64,000 bases of DNA from Renibacterium sp. (GCA_017419405.1 JAFOLH010000008.1:310001-374000); one strand, 5' to 3'. Positions 27,639 to 36,564 are shown, counted from the stretch's first letter. The notes: generated from the letters alone by a model not told the origin. Program-made: numbers and translations.

Positions 27639-28343
27639 ATGTTCGCCATCGCCATCGCTGCCCCCTTGCGGCCGACTGCCGGCCCGCCGCCCGCAGACCT
27701 TCTGGATGCCGATCGACCGGCGGAGGCTGCGGCCCGACTGGACCGGTTGTGCCATCGGCTCGAGGAGCTGAGTCCTGCGGTGCTGCTGCGACCGGCTGCT
27801 GACGAGGCATTCGGCGGGACCGCCGCTGCGGCCGCCGTCGACGTTTTCCTGTTGCTCGAGGATCCGGAATCAGTGGTGGCCGCGGTGCTCTCGGCGCTGC
27901 GCGAAGGCGGCTGCTGCCTCGGCGTCGGAATCGGCCGGGTCGGGCTTCCGGCCGGCCCGCCTTCGGCCGGTTCGCTCACCGGCTCCGGGGTCCGCTTGGC
28001 GCTTGCGGCCGCCAATGAGGCGGCGCGGAAAAAGCCGGGGCGGACGCTGCCGGTGCTGGTGCGCGGCGCGGTGCCGAGCCAGTATGCCGATGCGGCGCAG
28101 TCGGTGCTCCGTCTGCTGGGCCGGTTGGTGACCGGTCGGAGCGAGGCCGAATGGCGGGTGTTGGACCAGCTCGCTCCGGGCGCGCGCGGCAGCCAGGGAG
28201 CTGCTGCCGAAGTCCTGGGCATCACCTCGCAGGCGGTCAGCAAGGCGGTGGGCCGGGCCGGCTGGGCGGAGGAACGGGATGGCCGCCGGGCGGCGGCCTT
28301 GCTTCTGGGGGCGGCACGGCAAGCGGTGGACGAGTGGAGTTGA
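27639..28343 (+). CDS. SatD-like protein with C-terminal helix-turn-helix (divergent paralogue)
   Basis: 234 residues, cytoplasmic. Same layout as the protein at 28428: an N-terminal alpha/beta region, GVGIGRVGLP near residue 95, ARKKPGRT near 130, and a C-terminal DNA-binding helix-turn-helix (GAAAEVLGITSQAVSKAVGRAGW). The second protein's VGDEVQALLDRPEA motif is here AAVDVFLLLEDPES, so the GDE triplet is lost. The paralogues share the PE.VV.AVL helix and the HTH, showing an old tandem duplication. SatD-family membership is inferred from the better-kept sister. Function unknown. Confidence 0.75.
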   Translation: MFAIAIAAPLRPTAGPPPADLLDADRPAEAAARLDRLCHRLEELSPAVLLRPAADEAFGGTAAAAAVDVFLLLEDPESVVAAVLSALREGGCCLGVGIGRVGLPAGPPSAGSLTGSGVRLALAAANEAARKKPGRTLPVLVRGAVPSQYADAAQSVLRLLGRLVTGRSEAEWRVLDQLAPGARGSQGAAAEVLGITSQAVSKAVGRAGWAEERDGRRAAALLLGAARQAVDEWS

Positions 28344-28391
28344 GGTAGGGAACGGCAAAAGCATGCTTGCCGTATATGCAACTAAAAAACA

Positions 28392-28425
28392 TTGCACTTT
28401 AACTATGCAATGAAATATCATTGCA
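28392..28425 (+). promoter_or_regulatory. Promoter and palindromic operator of the second SatD-like gene
   Basis: TTGCAC (28392-28397), 18-base spacer, TATCAT (28416-28421), ATG at 28428, again fitting a leaderless start. TGCAATGA-AATA-TCATTGCA (28406-28425) is a perfect palindrome over the -10 box. More TGCAA/TTGCA boxes occur at 28376 and 28392, so several sites may be bound. The block is strikingly AT-rich for this window. Confidence 0.55.
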
Positions 28426-28427
28426 AT

Positions 28428-29078
28428 ATGTACGTCATTACGATCGATCAGCGGAACAGCCGGCGCAGCGCCGACCGGGTGCCGGAGCTGTTGCAAGCCC
28501 TGCGCCCGGTGCCGACGCTCCTGGGCTTCGAACGCACCGTGGGCGACGAAGTGCAGGCTCTGCTCGACCGGCCGGAAGCCGTGGTCGATGCGGTACTGCG
28601 CGCGGTGCGAGCCAAGGCCTGGTCGATCGGAGTCGGGCTCGGCGAAGTCCGCACGCCGCTCCCGGCGTCGAGCCGCGAAGCTGCCGGCACGGCTTTTCTC
28701 GCCGCGCGGGATGCGGTGGAGGAAGCCAAGCGGAGGGGGCCGCGGAAGCCGCTCGCGCTTCGCGCCGTGCCGACCGGGGCGGCGGCGGATCCGGTCGTGG
28801 CTGCGGCAGCCGCTGACGCGGAAGCCGTGCTGGTGCTGCTCGCGCAACTGGTCGACACCCGGAGCGCGGCGCAATGGGCCGTGTTGGACTTGTCGCAGCA
28901 GGAACCGGATCTGCCGCTGACCGGGATCGCCAAGCGGCTTTCGACCAGCCATCAAGCCGTCGGCGGTTTGGTCCAACGCTCCCACTGGTACGAGGAAGAG
29001 GCAGCACGCCCTGCAGCTGCAGCGCTGCTCGAGCGCGCCGATCGGCTGCTGACCGGCGCGGAAGCCATAGGCTGGTGA
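28428..29078 (+). CDS. SatD-family protein with C-terminal helix-turn-helix
   Basis: 216 residues. MYVITIDQRNSRRSADRV, then FERTVGDEVQALL and AWSIGVGLGEVRTPL, match the SatD family (named from the Streptococcus sat operon) as I remember it: start, GDE-Q motif and a GxGxGE strand. The layout recalls nucleotide-cyclase-like folds, but no catalytic claim can be made. The C-terminus is a helix-turn-helix (GIAKRLSTSHQAVGGLVQRSHWY). The ATG at 28428 is chosen over upstream in-frame ATGs because it begins the SatD motif and sits 6 bases after a -10 box. A DUF3307-like membrane gene starts one base after its stop. Role unknown. Confidence 0.78.
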   Translation: MYVITIDQRNSRRSADRVPELLQALRPVPTLLGFERTVGDEVQALLDRPEAVVDAVLRAVRAKAWSIGVGLGEVRTPLPASSREAAGTAFLAARDAVEEAKRRGPRKPLALRAVPTGAAADPVVAAAAADAEAVLVLLAQLVDTRSAAQWAVLDLSQQEPDLPLTGIAKRLSTSHQAVGGLVQRSHWYEEEAARPAAAALLERADRLLTGAEAIGW

Positions 29079-29079
29079 C

Positions 29080-29556
29080 ATGACCGCGCTCATCATCGCC
29101 GCCGCCGTCCTGCTCGCGGCACTGCTGGGTTGGCCGGTCACCGCGCTGGTGCTCCGGCTGGCCCGAGAATCCGCTGCGGCCGGAACCTTGCCCGCGACCG
29201 TTCCGGTAACCGAGGCCGCGGATAGCGCATTGCCCGAGGACGCTCCCGCAGCGGAGGCCCCGCGCGAAGCCGCGGCACCCCGGCACCGGGAGCCGGCAAC
29301 CGGGACGCCGGCAACCGTGTTGCGCGGTGGGCTGACCATCGGGATCCTCGAGCGGATCGCGGTGGTTTTCTGCATCGTCTTCGACCAACCGGTCGCCATC
29401 GCCTATGTCGTGGCCATCAAAGGCCTGGGCCGGTACCCGGAGCTGAAAGAATCGCCGGCCGCGAGCGAGCGGTTCATCATCGGAACCTTGGCCTCGCTGA
29501 TCTGGGCCGCACTGGTCGGCATCTTGGGCCGTTGGCTGATCGGGCTGGCCGGCTGA
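29080..29556 (+). CDS. DUF3307-like membrane protein
   Basis: 158 residues with an N-terminal helix (residues 3-25), a Pro/Ala/Glu-rich cytoplasmic or external linker (about 35-80), and two further helices. The C-terminal half, GGLTIGILERIAVVFCIV with DQPVAIAYVVAIKGLGRYPELK and ERFIIGTLASLIWA, follows the DUF3307 C-terminal pattern (GxLER, Q..AI, K...R..E, IGTL.S). SatD and DUF3307 proteins are often neighbours in other bacteria, so the pair here is probably functional. The start follows the SatD stop by one base (translational coupling). Confidence 0.75.
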   Translation: MTALIIAAAVLLAALLGWPVTALVLRLARESAAAGTLPATVPVTEAADSALPEDAPAAEAPREAAAPRHREPATGTPATVLRGGLTIGILERIAVVFCIVFDQPVAIAYVVAIKGLGRYPELKESPAASERFIIGTLASLIWAALVGILGRWLIGLAG

Positions 29557-29580
29557 CGCCACCCGGCCCAATAGGACAAG

Positions 29581-29601
29581 CTCAGCCTGGCTGAGTAGGG
29601 T
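29581..29601 (+). promoter_or_regulatory. Palindrome and -10 box before yciI-like gene
   Basis: CTCAGCC-T-GGCTGAG (29581-29595) is a perfect inverted repeat directly followed by TAGGGT (29596-29601). The ATG is 6 bases further on, so the message could be leaderless. The palindrome may be an operator or the terminator of the upstream membrane gene. Confidence 0.4.
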
Positions 29602-29607
29602 GAGGGC

Positions 29608-29907
29608 ATGACTGTATTTGCGGTGGAATATGTTTACGATCCGGATCTCGCCGAGCGGCGGGACGAATACCGCCCTGCGCACCGGCAGTGGCTCGGCGAG
29701 CTGGTCGAAGCCGGTGTGCTGTTGGCTTCCGGACCGTATCTGGACGGCAGTGGCGGCCTTTTCGCTTTTGTCGCTGCCGATGAAGCGGCGTTGCACAAAG
29801 TGCTCGCCCAAGACCCCTTCGCGCTGCACGGCTGTGTTGCCGGGACCCGGACCACCGGATGGAATCCGGTCACCGGGTTGCTCAAGGAATACGCGCAGGG
29901 TGCTTGA
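29608..29907 (+). CDS. YciI-family protein
   Basis: 99-residue ferredoxin-like fold protein of the YciI/YCII family. FAVEYVYDPDLAERRDEYRPAHRQWLGEL has the family's conserved His-containing helix, and LLASGPYLDGSGGLFAF matches the central strand pair; a conserved aspartate (D in ADEAALHKVLAQDPF) follows. Members are small dimeric enzymes or binding proteins of mostly unknown role. It lies between the SatD cassette and ispG; no functional link is evident. Confidence 0.88.
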   Translation: MTVFAVEYVYDPDLAERRDEYRPAHRQWLGELVEAGVLLASGPYLDGSGGLFAFVAADEAALHKVLAQDPFALHGCVAGTRTTGWNPVTGLLKEYAQGA

Positions 29908-29911
29908 AGCT

Positions 29912-29917
29912 TAGAAT
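29912..29917 (+). promoter_or_regulatory. Likely -10 box for ispG
   Basis: TAGAAT, just after the yciI stop and 62 bases ahead of the ispG start, would start transcription near 29924 and leave a leader of about 55 bases. No good -35 is seen. Confidence 0.4.
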
Positions 29918-29979
29918 GGTGAGGTGTGCCGGCCGGCAACCGCCGGGCAAGCTGCGCACCCAGTAACAAGGAGTTCATC

Positions 29980-31155
29980 GTGACCTCGGTCAGCCTCGGA
30001 ATGCCCGCAGCACCACCGCCAGTTCTGGCACCCCGTCGGAAGACCCGGCAGATCAAAGTCGGATCCGTGGGCGTCGGCTCGGATTCGCCGATCAGCGTCC
30101 AATCGATGACCACTACGCCGACCACCGATATCAATGCCACACTGCAGCAGATCGCCGAACTGACCGCCTCGGGCTGCGACATCGTCCGGGTCGCCTGCCC
30201 CTCGGCGGACGACGCCGAAGCACTGCCGATCATCGCGAAGAAATCGCAGATCCCGGTGATCGCGGACATCCACTTCCAGCCGAAGTACGTCTACGCCGCG
30301 ATCGAAGCCGGCTGTGCCGCAGTCCGGGTGAATCCCGGGAACATCCGCAAGTTCGACGACCAGGTCAAAGAGATCGCCCAGGCCGCCAAGGACCACGGCA
30401 CCTCGATCCGGATCGGGGTCAACGCCGGTTCCCTGGATCCCCGGCTGATGGAGAAATACGGCAAAGCCACGCCGGAGGCGCTGGTGGAATCCGCCGTGTG
30501 GGAAGCTTCGTTGTTCGAAGAGCACGACTTCCACGACTTCAAGATCTCGGTCAAGCACAATGACCCGGTAGTCATGGTCCGGGCCTATGAGTTGCTCGCC
30601 GAACGCGGCGATTGGCCGCTGCACCTGGGCGTCACCGAAGCCGGGCCGGCGTTCCAGGGCACGATCAAGTCCGCGACGGCTTTCGGCGCATTGCTGTCGA
30701 AGGGCATCGGGGACACGATCCGGGTTTCGCTGTCCGCACCGCCGGTGGAGGAAATCAAGGTCGGCAATCAGATCCTGCAGTCGTTGAACCTCCGTCCGCG
30801 CAAGTTGGAGATTGTCTCCTGCCCCTCCTGCGGCCGCGCCCAAGTCGACGTCTACACCCTCGCCGAGCAGGTCACCGCCGGATTGGAAGGCATGGAAATC
30901 CCGCTGCGGGTCGCCGTCATGGGATGTGTCGTGAATGGTCCGGGGGAGGCCCGGGAAGCAGATTTGGGTGTAGCCTCAGGCAACGGCAAGGGCCAGATTT
31001 TCGTCAAGGGCGAAGTGATCAAAACCGTGCCGGAAGACCAGATCGTGGAGACCCTGATCGAAGAAGCGATGCGGATCGCCGAGGAGATAGAAGAAATGGG
31101 GGGCGCCGATGGCCAGAACGGCAGCAAAGGCAGCCCCGTGGTCAGCGTCTCCTGA
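29980..31155 (+). CDS. ispG: 4-hydroxy-3-methylbut-2-en-1-yl diphosphate synthase
   Basis: [4Fe-4S] enzyme of the MEP pathway that reduces MEcPP to HMBPP. 391 residues from the GTG at 29980, which has AAGGAG 7 bases ahead. [33 protein letters not shown] and VNPGNIRK belong to the TIM barrel; the cluster cysteines are in [10 protein letters not shown] and [10 protein letters not shown]. An in-frame open region starts at 29926 but has no support. The stop lies inside the next gene, so ispG and the acetyltransferase overlap by 47 bases. Confidence 0.95.
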   Translation: MTSVSLGMPAAPPPVLAPRRKTRQIKVGSVGVGSDSPISVQSMTTTPTTDINATLQQIAELTASGCDIVRVACPSADDAEALPIIAKKSQIPVIADIHFQPKYVYAAIEAGCAAVRVNPGNIRKFDDQVKEIAQAAKDHGTSIRIGVNAGSLDPRLMEKYGKATPEALVESAVWEASLFEEHDFHDFKISVKHNDPVVMVRAYELLAERGDWPLHLGVTEAGPAFQGTIKSATAFGALLSKGIGDTIRVSLSAPPVEEIKVGNQILQSLNLRPRKLEIVSCPSCGRAQVDVYTLAEQVTAGLEGMEIPLRVAVMGCVVNGPGEAREADLGVASGNGKGQIFVKGEVIKTVPEDQIVETLIEEAMRIAEEIEEMGGADGQNGSKGSPVVSVS

Positions 31156-32002
31156 GCCGGCCCGTGCGAGCAGCGGGCCGCTGAGGGTACTGGCGCACGA
31201 GGACACCGCCGAACTGCAACGTTTGGTGGCCCGGGATCCGATTGCCAACATCTACTTGGCTGCCCATTTGGAACAGCACGGCACCGCCGCTCCGGTGATC
31301 CTCGGTACCCAGATCCTCGGTTATGACGACGGCGGACTCCGGGCGGCCTGCTGGGTCGGCGCCAATGTGATCCCGGCCGGCGTCGACGAAGCCACCGCAC
31401 CGGCCTTCGGCGAATATCTGGCAGCGAGCGGCCGACGGCACGCCAGCATTTACGGGTCTGCCGCAGCAGTACTGGGCATCTTCGCCGAAATGGAGCGCCG
31501 CGGAGTGCCGGCGAAGGAAGTCCGGGCCAACCAGCCGCTGCTGGCGATCAGCTCGGAGCCGTTGATCGAACCGGACCGCCGCCTCCGACCCAGCCGGATG
31601 TCCGAGTTCGACCAGATCCTGCCGGCCGCGGTCGCGATGTTCGAAGAAGAAGTCGGGTATTCGCCGTACAGCGGTGGCGAGGAGTTTTACCGGCGCAGGG
31701 TTGCCAGCTTGATTCGGAACGGGCATTCGCTCAGTAGCCTGGACGAATACGGCGAAGTGATTTTCAAAGCCGACCTCGGCGTGCTCAGCCGGCAGGCGAG
31801 CCAGGTGCAAGGGGTTTGGCTGCGGCCGGAGGACCGCGGCCGGGGATTGAGTGCCGGCTACATGGCCGCGGTGGTGCAGTTGGCCAGGAAGCAGGCGCCG
31901 GTGGTGAGTCTCTATGTCAACGATTACAACGCCCGGGCCCGGGCGAGTTACGAGCGGGTCGGATTCGAACAAATCGGCAGCTACGCGACAGTGCTTTTCT
32001 GA
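31109..32002 (+). CDS. DUF4081-containing GNAT-family acetyltransferase
   Basis: 297 residues with an N-terminal DUF4081 region ([31 protein letters not shown]) and a C-terminal GNAT domain ([24 protein letters not shown], acetyl-CoA loop; then [23 protein letters not shown]). This pairing next to ispG is common in actinobacteria. Substrate unknown. The ATG at 31109 overlaps ispG by 47 bases; a later start near the DUF4081 motif is possible, since the first 20 residues are low-complexity. Confidence 0.85.
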   Translation: MARTAAKAAPWSASPEPARASSGPLRVLAHEDTAELQRLVARDPIANIYLAAHLEQHGTAAPVILGTQILGYDDGGLRAACWVGANVIPAGVDEATAPAFGEYLAASGRRHASIYGSAAAVLGIFAEMERRGVPAKEVRANQPLLAISSEPLIEPDRRLRPSRMSEFDQILPAAVAMFEEEVGYSPYSGGEEFYRRRVASLIRNGHSLSSLDEYGEVIFKADLGVLSRQASQVQGVWLRPEDRGRGLSAGYMAAVVQLARKQAPVVSLYVNDYNARARASYERVGFEQIGSYATVLF

Positions 32003-32040
32003 GCTTCCCGGTGGCTGATGCCGAGTCCGCCGAAGTCGGT

Positions 32041-32316
32041 TCAGCGGTTGCTGGTCTGTTGTTGCGCGGCGGCTTGTTCCCGCAGTTTCCGGGAAGCGGC
32101 GCTGAGCAACTCGGCGCCGGAGGCCAGGGTGGGCGCGTGCGACGAGTTCCAGGCATGCCGGAAGAAGAATGCATCCGGGCCGCGCCAGGGCAAATCGCCA
32201 TTGACCACGGCGCCCAGCGTCGAACGGGTCTGCCGGATCAGTTCGGCGTGTTCTTCCATTTCCTTGGCGAGCCGGGCCAAATCGACCGGATCGGCGCCCA
32301 GGAAACCACCTTCCAT
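32041..32316 (-). CDS. Orphan WXG100-like small protein
   Basis: 91 residues, alpha-helical, no signal peptide. LARLAKEMEEHAELIRQTRSTLGAVVNG, then the turn LPWRGPDAFFFRHAWNSSHAPTL and ASGAELLSAASRKLREQA give a two-helix hairpin with a central W-x-G (WRG), as in ESAT-6/WXG100 proteins. No type VII secretion ATPase, partner WXG gene or LXG toxin is within the window. It may be exported by a system encoded elsewhere, or be a fragment of a toxin N-terminus. It stands next to a TetR gene on the same strand. Confidence 0.7.
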   Translation of the reverse strand: MEGGFLGADPVDLARLAKEMEEHAELIRQTRSTLGAVVNGDLPWRGPDAFFFRHAWNSSHAPTLASGAELLSAASRKLREQAAAQQQTSNR

Positions 32317-32373
32317 CTGCGCCCCTCTGTGCTCGCCCGGCCGGTGGACCCCGAGCCGGTATTCCCAGAATAG

Positions 32374-33021
32374 TCAAGCATCCGGAGATGTCGATGGGGA
32401 GTTCTGCCCATCGACATCTCCGGTCAGATACCGTTGCAGCGTCGGGGCGACCCAGCGGATGATCTGCTCGCTCCCGACGGAAGCCAGCGGCTCGATGCGC
32501 AGCAGGTGCCGGGCGTGCAGCAAGCCGAGCACCTGGCTCACCAGCAGCGAACCGCGGAGCTCCCGCTCATCCTCGGGGTAGTCCAGGCCGGCCAGTGCCC
32601 GGGGCAGAATCAACCGGGTCAGCACTTGGCGCAGCAGCGCGGCCTGGGCGTCCGAGTTCAACGCGGAGCGGACCATTGCGAGCATCGCGGTCCGGGCCGG
32701 GGAATCCCACAGGTCCAGGATGGTCCGCAGGATGACTTCGGCGCGTTGCTCCACCGGAGTTCCGGCCAGATGCCCCAGAACTTTGGCCGGGTCCATCGGC
32801 AAGGCCACGCAAGCCGCGAACAATTCGTCTTTGGAACCGAAATAATGGTGGACCAAGGCGGCGTCCACGCCGGCGTCGCGGGCGATCTGGCGCAGGCTCA
32901 CGGCGTCGAAACCCTCCTGCGCAAAACGGATTCTGGCGGCTTCCAGAATCAGATCCTTGGTGTCCGTGCCGCCTGATCGCCGGCCACGCCGCGGCCGGAG
33001 GCCGTTGGAATCACCGGTCAT
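32374..33021 (-). CDS. TetR-family regulator
   Basis: 215 residues. The N-terminal helix-turn-helix is DAVSLRQIARDAGVDAALVHHYFGSKDELF (about residues 38-67), preceded by a basic tail (RPRRGRRSGG). The C-terminal domain resembles TetR_C_17-type regulators seen beside ABC exporters (DPAKVLGHLAGTPVEQRAEVILRTILDLWDS). A perfect 17-bp hairpin lies within its last codons. A quasi-palindrome ahead of its start may be its own operator. Its target is not evident; the PadR gene upstream on the same strand could be one. Confidence 0.85.
   Translation of the reverse strand: MTGDSNGLRPRRGRRSGGTDTKDLILEAARIRFAQEGFDAVSLRQIARDAGVDAALVHHYFGSKDELFAACVALPMDPAKVLGHLAGTPVEQRAEVILRTILDLWDSPARTAMLAMVRSALNSDAQAALLRQVLTRLILPRALAGLDYPEDERELRGSLLVSQVLGLLHARHLLRIEPLASVGSEQIIRWVAPTLQRYLTGDVDGQNSPSTSPDA
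32382..32423. terminator. Perfect 17-bp hairpin in the TetR 3' end
   Basis: Arms 32382-32398 and 32407-32423 pair perfectly around an 8-base loop (GAGTTCTG). It overlaps the last coding codons of the TetR gene and has no U-tract. Probable terminator on the minus strand. Confidence 0.55.
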
Positions 33022-33035
33022 CGAGGCCTCCCTAA

Positions 33036-33051
33036 TTCATCAGTTGGTGAA
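33036..33051. promoter_or_regulatory. Candidate TetR operator
   Basis: TTCATCAGTTGGTGAA, inverted with 5 of 6 arm bases matching, lies 15 bases ahead of the TetR start. The position fits an autoregulatory site. Confidence 0.4.
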
Positions 33052-33114
33052 ATAAAGATAGGCGGTCGCCTCGCAGGCTGTCCAGCAAGTGTGCCGGCCG
33101 GTACCCGGCGTACT

Positions 33115-33741
33115 TCAGAACGTGCGGTTGCCCCAAATCGGATCGTGTTCCGGCGGGGTCCAAACCGGCGGCTCGCCGCGGAAAGAATACGCGCCTGACC
33201 GGAGCCTGCCGAGGATTCCGGTGGTCCAGTCCAGATTGCCGCGGACCTGCGACGCCAGAAAATGGAACTGCTCCACGACGTGCGGCGGGGCTACCGGTCC
33301 GGTCTCGGCGAAGTCGCGGACTGCGGCGTGCAGGGAATCCGACTCGGCGGCCAAAGCCGCCTGCCGCTGCTCGAAGAGCTCGATGACTTCCGCCCGCTCC
33401 AAAAAGGGCAGGAATCCGATTCCGGACATCGTGGTGGCGATCGACGGGGACCCGACGTCGGTGATCGAGCGTTTCACCAGCCGTTCGAATTCAGCGATTC
33501 CGGCCGGCGTCGTCCGATAGGAAGTTTTCGCGGCGGAGCCGGCAGCTTCGGTCGCCGAGACGACGTGCAGCAGGCCGTCCTTGCTGAGCGTGCGCAGCGT
33601 CGAGTAGATCGACCCCGGCTTCACATTGGCCCACTGATCCACGCGCCAGGAGTTCAGTTCCTGCAGCAGCAAATAGCCGTGGGCCGGCTCGAAAATGCGC
33701 ACCACGCCGAGCACGAGCAATCGCGTGGCGTACGGGGTCAT
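33115..33741 (-). CDS. PadR-family regulator
   Basis: 208 residues. The N-terminal winged helix is typical of PadR: RLLVLGVVRIFEPAHGYLLLQEL, VKPGSIYSTLRTLSKDGLL and a beta-wing ending TSYRTTPAGIAEFERLV. A C-terminal helical effector domain follows (residues 110-208). Divergent from proS by about 100 bases. No exporter gene, the common PadR target, is adjacent. Confidence 0.85.
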   Translation of the reverse strand: MTPYATRLLVLGVVRIFEPAHGYLLLQELNSWRVDQWANVKPGSIYSTLRTLSKDGLLHVVSATEAAGSAAKTSYRTTPAGIAEFERLVKRSITDVGSPSIATTMSGIGFLPFLERAEVIELFEQRQAALAAESDSLHAAVRDFAETGPVAPPHVVEQFHFLASQVRGNLDWTTGILGRLRSGAYSFRGEPPVWTPPEHDPIWGNRTF

Positions 33742-33843
33742 GCCTCGAGTTTAGGACACGGTCCCTGTGCGGACTCTTTGCGGGTAGATTAGTACTGACT
33801 TTTCGACCCTCTTCTTTCGGACTTCCAGAAGGGAGCCACCCGC

Positions 33844-35664
33844 GTGGTTCTTCGACTTTCCACCCTGTTCCTGCGCACCTTGCGGGAAGATCCGGTCGAC
33901 GCCGAGATCGCCAGCCACAAACTCATGGTCCGCGCCGGCTATATCCGCCGGGCCGCGCCGGGAATCTACTCCTGGTTGCCGTTGGGTTTGCGGGTCCTGG
34001 CCAAGGTCGAGACCATCATCCGGGAAGAAATGGCTGCGATCGGTTCGCAGGAAGTCCACTTCCCGGCGTTGCTGCCGCGGGAACCCTATGAGGCGACCAA
34101 CCGCTGGACCGAGTACGGGGACGGGATTTTCCGGCTCAAAGACCGCAAGGACAATGATTACCTGCTCGCGCCGACGCACGAGGAGATGTTCACCTTGTTG
34201 GTGAAGGACCTTTACAGTTCCTACAAAGACTTGCCGGTGAGCCTTTTCCAGATCCAGACCAAGTACCGCGACGAGGCCCGTCCGCGGGCCGGGCTGATGC
34301 GCGGCCGCGAGTTCATCATGAAGGATTCCTACTCCTTCGACATCGACGACGCCGGCCTGGCGCTGAGCTACGAAGCCCACCGGGCCGCTTACTTCAGGAT
34401 CTTCGAGCGGCTGGGCTTGGAAGTCGTCGCGGTCAAGGCCACCGCGGGCGCGATGGGCGGCTCCAAGAGCGAGGAATTCCTGCACCCGACACCGGTGGGC
34501 GAAGACACTTACGTCCGCTCTGCCGGTGGTTATGCGGCCAACGTCGAAGCCGTGACCACGGCGGTTCCGGCGGAACTCGACTTCAGCGATTTCGCTGCCG
34601 CGGAAGTGCACGACACCCCGGATACGCCAACCATCGAAACCTTGGTCGCGGCGGCCAATGCGAGCCAGCCGCGGGAAGGCACGCCGTGGACCGCGGCAGA
34701 CACGCTCAAGAACGTGGTGCTCGCGGTGGATCTGCCCGCAGTGGGCGAGAAGAAGGCCGAACGGCGGCTCCTGGTGATCGGCGTGCCCGGCGACCGGGGG
34801 GTCGACTTGAAACGAATCGAAGCGAACCTCGCCGGGCACCTCGGCTTCGGCGGCGAAGTCGAGGTCGAGCCTGCCACGGAAGCGGACCTCAAGCAGAACC
34901 CGCTCCTGGTCAAGGGCTACATCGGCCCCGGCCTCTCCTTGGCGGCACCGGTGTTGGGTTCCGAGGGCAGCAGCAAGCTGCTTTACCTGGTCGACCCGCG
35001 CGTCGTCTCCGGCACCCGCTGGATCACCGGGGCGAACCAAGCTGGCAAACACGTCTTCGGGCTGGTCGCGGGCCGCGACTTCGGCTGGGACGGGGTGATC
35101 GAAGCCGTGGAGATCCGGCCCGGCGACGCGGCTCCGGACGGCTCGGGTCCGTTGGAACTCGCCCGTGGCGTCGAAATGGGCCATGTCTTCCAGCTGGGCC
35201 GCCGGTACGCGGAGATCTTCGACCTCAAGGTACTCGACCAGAACGGCAAGCAGGTCGTGGTGACCATGGGTTCCTACGGCGTCGGGGTGACCCGCGCGGT
35301 GGCTGCGATCGCCGAGGGCAACAATGACGATCGTGGTCTGGTCTGGCCCAAAGCCGTCGCCCCGGCCGACGTGCACGTAGTAGCGGTCGGACGGGACCAG
35401 GAGGTCTTCGACGCCGCTGAGAAGCTGGCCGCGGATCTGGAGTCCGCTGGCCTCGAAGTGATCCTGGACGATCGGCAGAAGGTCTCGCCCGGCGTCAAGT
35501 TCGGCGATGCGGAACTCGTCGGCGTGCCGATCATCCTCGCGGTGGGCCGCGGCTTGGCCGAAGGCCTCGTCGAACTCAAAAACCGACGCACGGGCGAGCC
35601 GGCGAACATCCCGGTCGATGCGGCGGTGGCCCAGGTACTCGCCTTGCGCGAGACCCTGGTCTGA
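33844..35664 (+). CDS. proS: Prolyl-tRNA synthetase (bacterial type)
   Basis: Class II synthetase that charges tRNA-Pro. 606 residues with the bacterial insertion (editing) domain between motifs 2 and 3 (about residues 225-390). Motif 1 region [25 protein letters not shown], motif 2 [27 protein letters not shown] and motif 3 [16 protein letters not shown] are visible. The C-terminal anticodon-binding domain ends with [22 protein letters not shown] start with AGGGAG upstream. The TSUP gene begins 17 bases after the stop. Confidence 0.96.
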   Translation: MVLRLSTLFLRTLREDPVDAEIASHKLMVRAGYIRRAAPGIYSWLPLGLRVLAKVETIIREEMAAIGSQEVHFPALLPREPYEATNRWTEYGDGIFRLKDRKDNDYLLAPTHEEMFTLLVKDLYSSYKDLPVSLFQIQTKYRDEARPRAGLMRGREFIMKDSYSFDIDDAGLALSYEAHRAAYFRIFERLGLEVVAVKATAGAMGGSKSEEFLHPTPVGEDTYVRSAGGYAANVEAVTTAVPAELDFSDFAAAEVHDTPDTPTIETLVAAANASQPREGTPWTAADTLKNVVLAVDLPAVGEKKAERRLLVIGVPGDRGVDLKRIEANLAGHLGFGGEVEVEPATEADLKQNPLLVKGYIGPGLSLAAPVLGSEGSSKLLYLVDPRVVSGTRWITGANQAGKHVFGLVAGRDFGWDGVIEAVEIRPGDAAPDGSGPLELARGVEMGHVFQLGRRYAEIFDLKVLDQNGKQVVVTMGSYGVGVTRAVAAIAEGNNDDRGLVWPKAVAPADVHVVAVGRDQEVFDAAEKLAADLESAGLEVILDDRQKVSPGVKFGDAELVGVPIILAVGRGLAEGLVELKNRRTGEPANIPVDAAVAQVLALRETLV

Positions 35665-35681
35665 GCCTGCCCGTCGTCGGA

Positions 35682-36485
35682 ATGCTTTCCGGATTCGAGG
35701 ACATTTCGGTTCTGACCGTCCTGCTGATCATCGTCGCCGGATTCGCCGCGGGCTGGATCGACGCCGTGGTGGGCGGCGGCGGGCTGATCCAGTTGCCGGC
35801 CATGCTGCTGTTGCCCGGGATCACGCCGATCCAAGCTTTGGCGACCAATAAAATGGGCTCCATTTTCGGCACCGCGACCAGCTCCGTGACCTATTACCGA
35901 AGGGTCAAGCCGGATCTGCGGACCGCGATCCCGATGGCGCTGATCGCCTTGGCCGGCAGCTTCGGCGGGGCCCTGTTGGCCGCGAATCTGCCGCAATCGG
36001 TGTTCAAACCGATCATCGTCGTGGCGCTGATCGCGGTGGCGGTCTTCACTGCGGTCAAGCCCAATGTCGGCGAACTGACCGCACTGCGGCACAGCGGGCG
36101 GCGGCATTACCTGGTGGCCTGCCTGATCGGTGCGGTGATCGGTTTTTACGACGGATTGATCGGCCCGGGAACCGGTTCCTTCTTGATCATCGCTTTGGTC
36201 ACCGCCATGGGGTACGCGTTTTTGGAAGCCAGTGCCAAGGCGAAAATCGTCAATTTGGCCACCAACGCCGGCGCGCTGCTGTTCTTCCTGCCGCACGGCT
36301 CGTTGCTGTGGGGCGTCGGGCTGGTGCTGGGACTGTCCAATATGGCCGGCGGCTACCTCGGCGCGCGGATGGCGGTGGCGAAGGGGAGCAAGTTCATCCG
36401 GCTGGTGTTCCTGGCCGTGGTGGCGGTGTTGATCGTCAAGCTCGGCTGGGACGTCTGGCAGGAAAACGTCCTGCAGGCCCGCTGA
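35682..36485 (+). CDS. TSUP-family permease (TauE/SafE)
   Basis: 267-residue membrane protein of the sulfite exporter TauE/SafE family with about eight helices. The duplicated family signature is clear: AGWIDAVVGGGGLIQLPAMLLL and, in the second half, GAVIGFYDGLIGPGTGSFLII. ATNKMGSIFGTATSSVTY is also typical. The family moves sulfur-containing or organic anions; the substrate here is unknown. Probably co-transcribed with proS; a hairpin follows the stop. Confidence 0.9.
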   Translation: MLSGFEDISVLTVLLIIVAGFAAGWIDAVVGGGGLIQLPAMLLLPGITPIQALATNKMGSIFGTATSSVTYYRRVKPDLRTAIPMALIALAGSFGGALLAANLPQSVFKPIIVVALIAVAVFTAVKPNVGELTALRHSGRRHYLVACLIGAVIGFYDGLIGPGTGSFLIIALVTAMGYAFLEASAKAKIVNLATNAGALLFFLPHGSLLWGVGLVLGLSNMAGGYLGARMAVAKGSKFIRLVFLAVVAVLIVKLGWDVWQENVLQAR

Positions 36486-36493
36486 TTTTTGCC

Positions 36494-36564
36494 AAGATGC
36501 ATCTTCAGCTTAACGATGCGATTTCCGCGACCCAAAGACTATCTACAGGCTGAAGATGCATCTT
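36494..36564. terminator. Hairpin between convergent TSUP and APH-like genes
   Basis: Sixteen-base arms AAGATGCATCTTCAGC (36494-36509) and its exact complement (36549-36564) surround a 39-base loop. Each arm also contains the 12-base palindrome AAGATGCATCTT, so cruciform or two-hairpin forms are possible. No U-tract. Likely bidirectional terminator. Confidence 0.55.
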
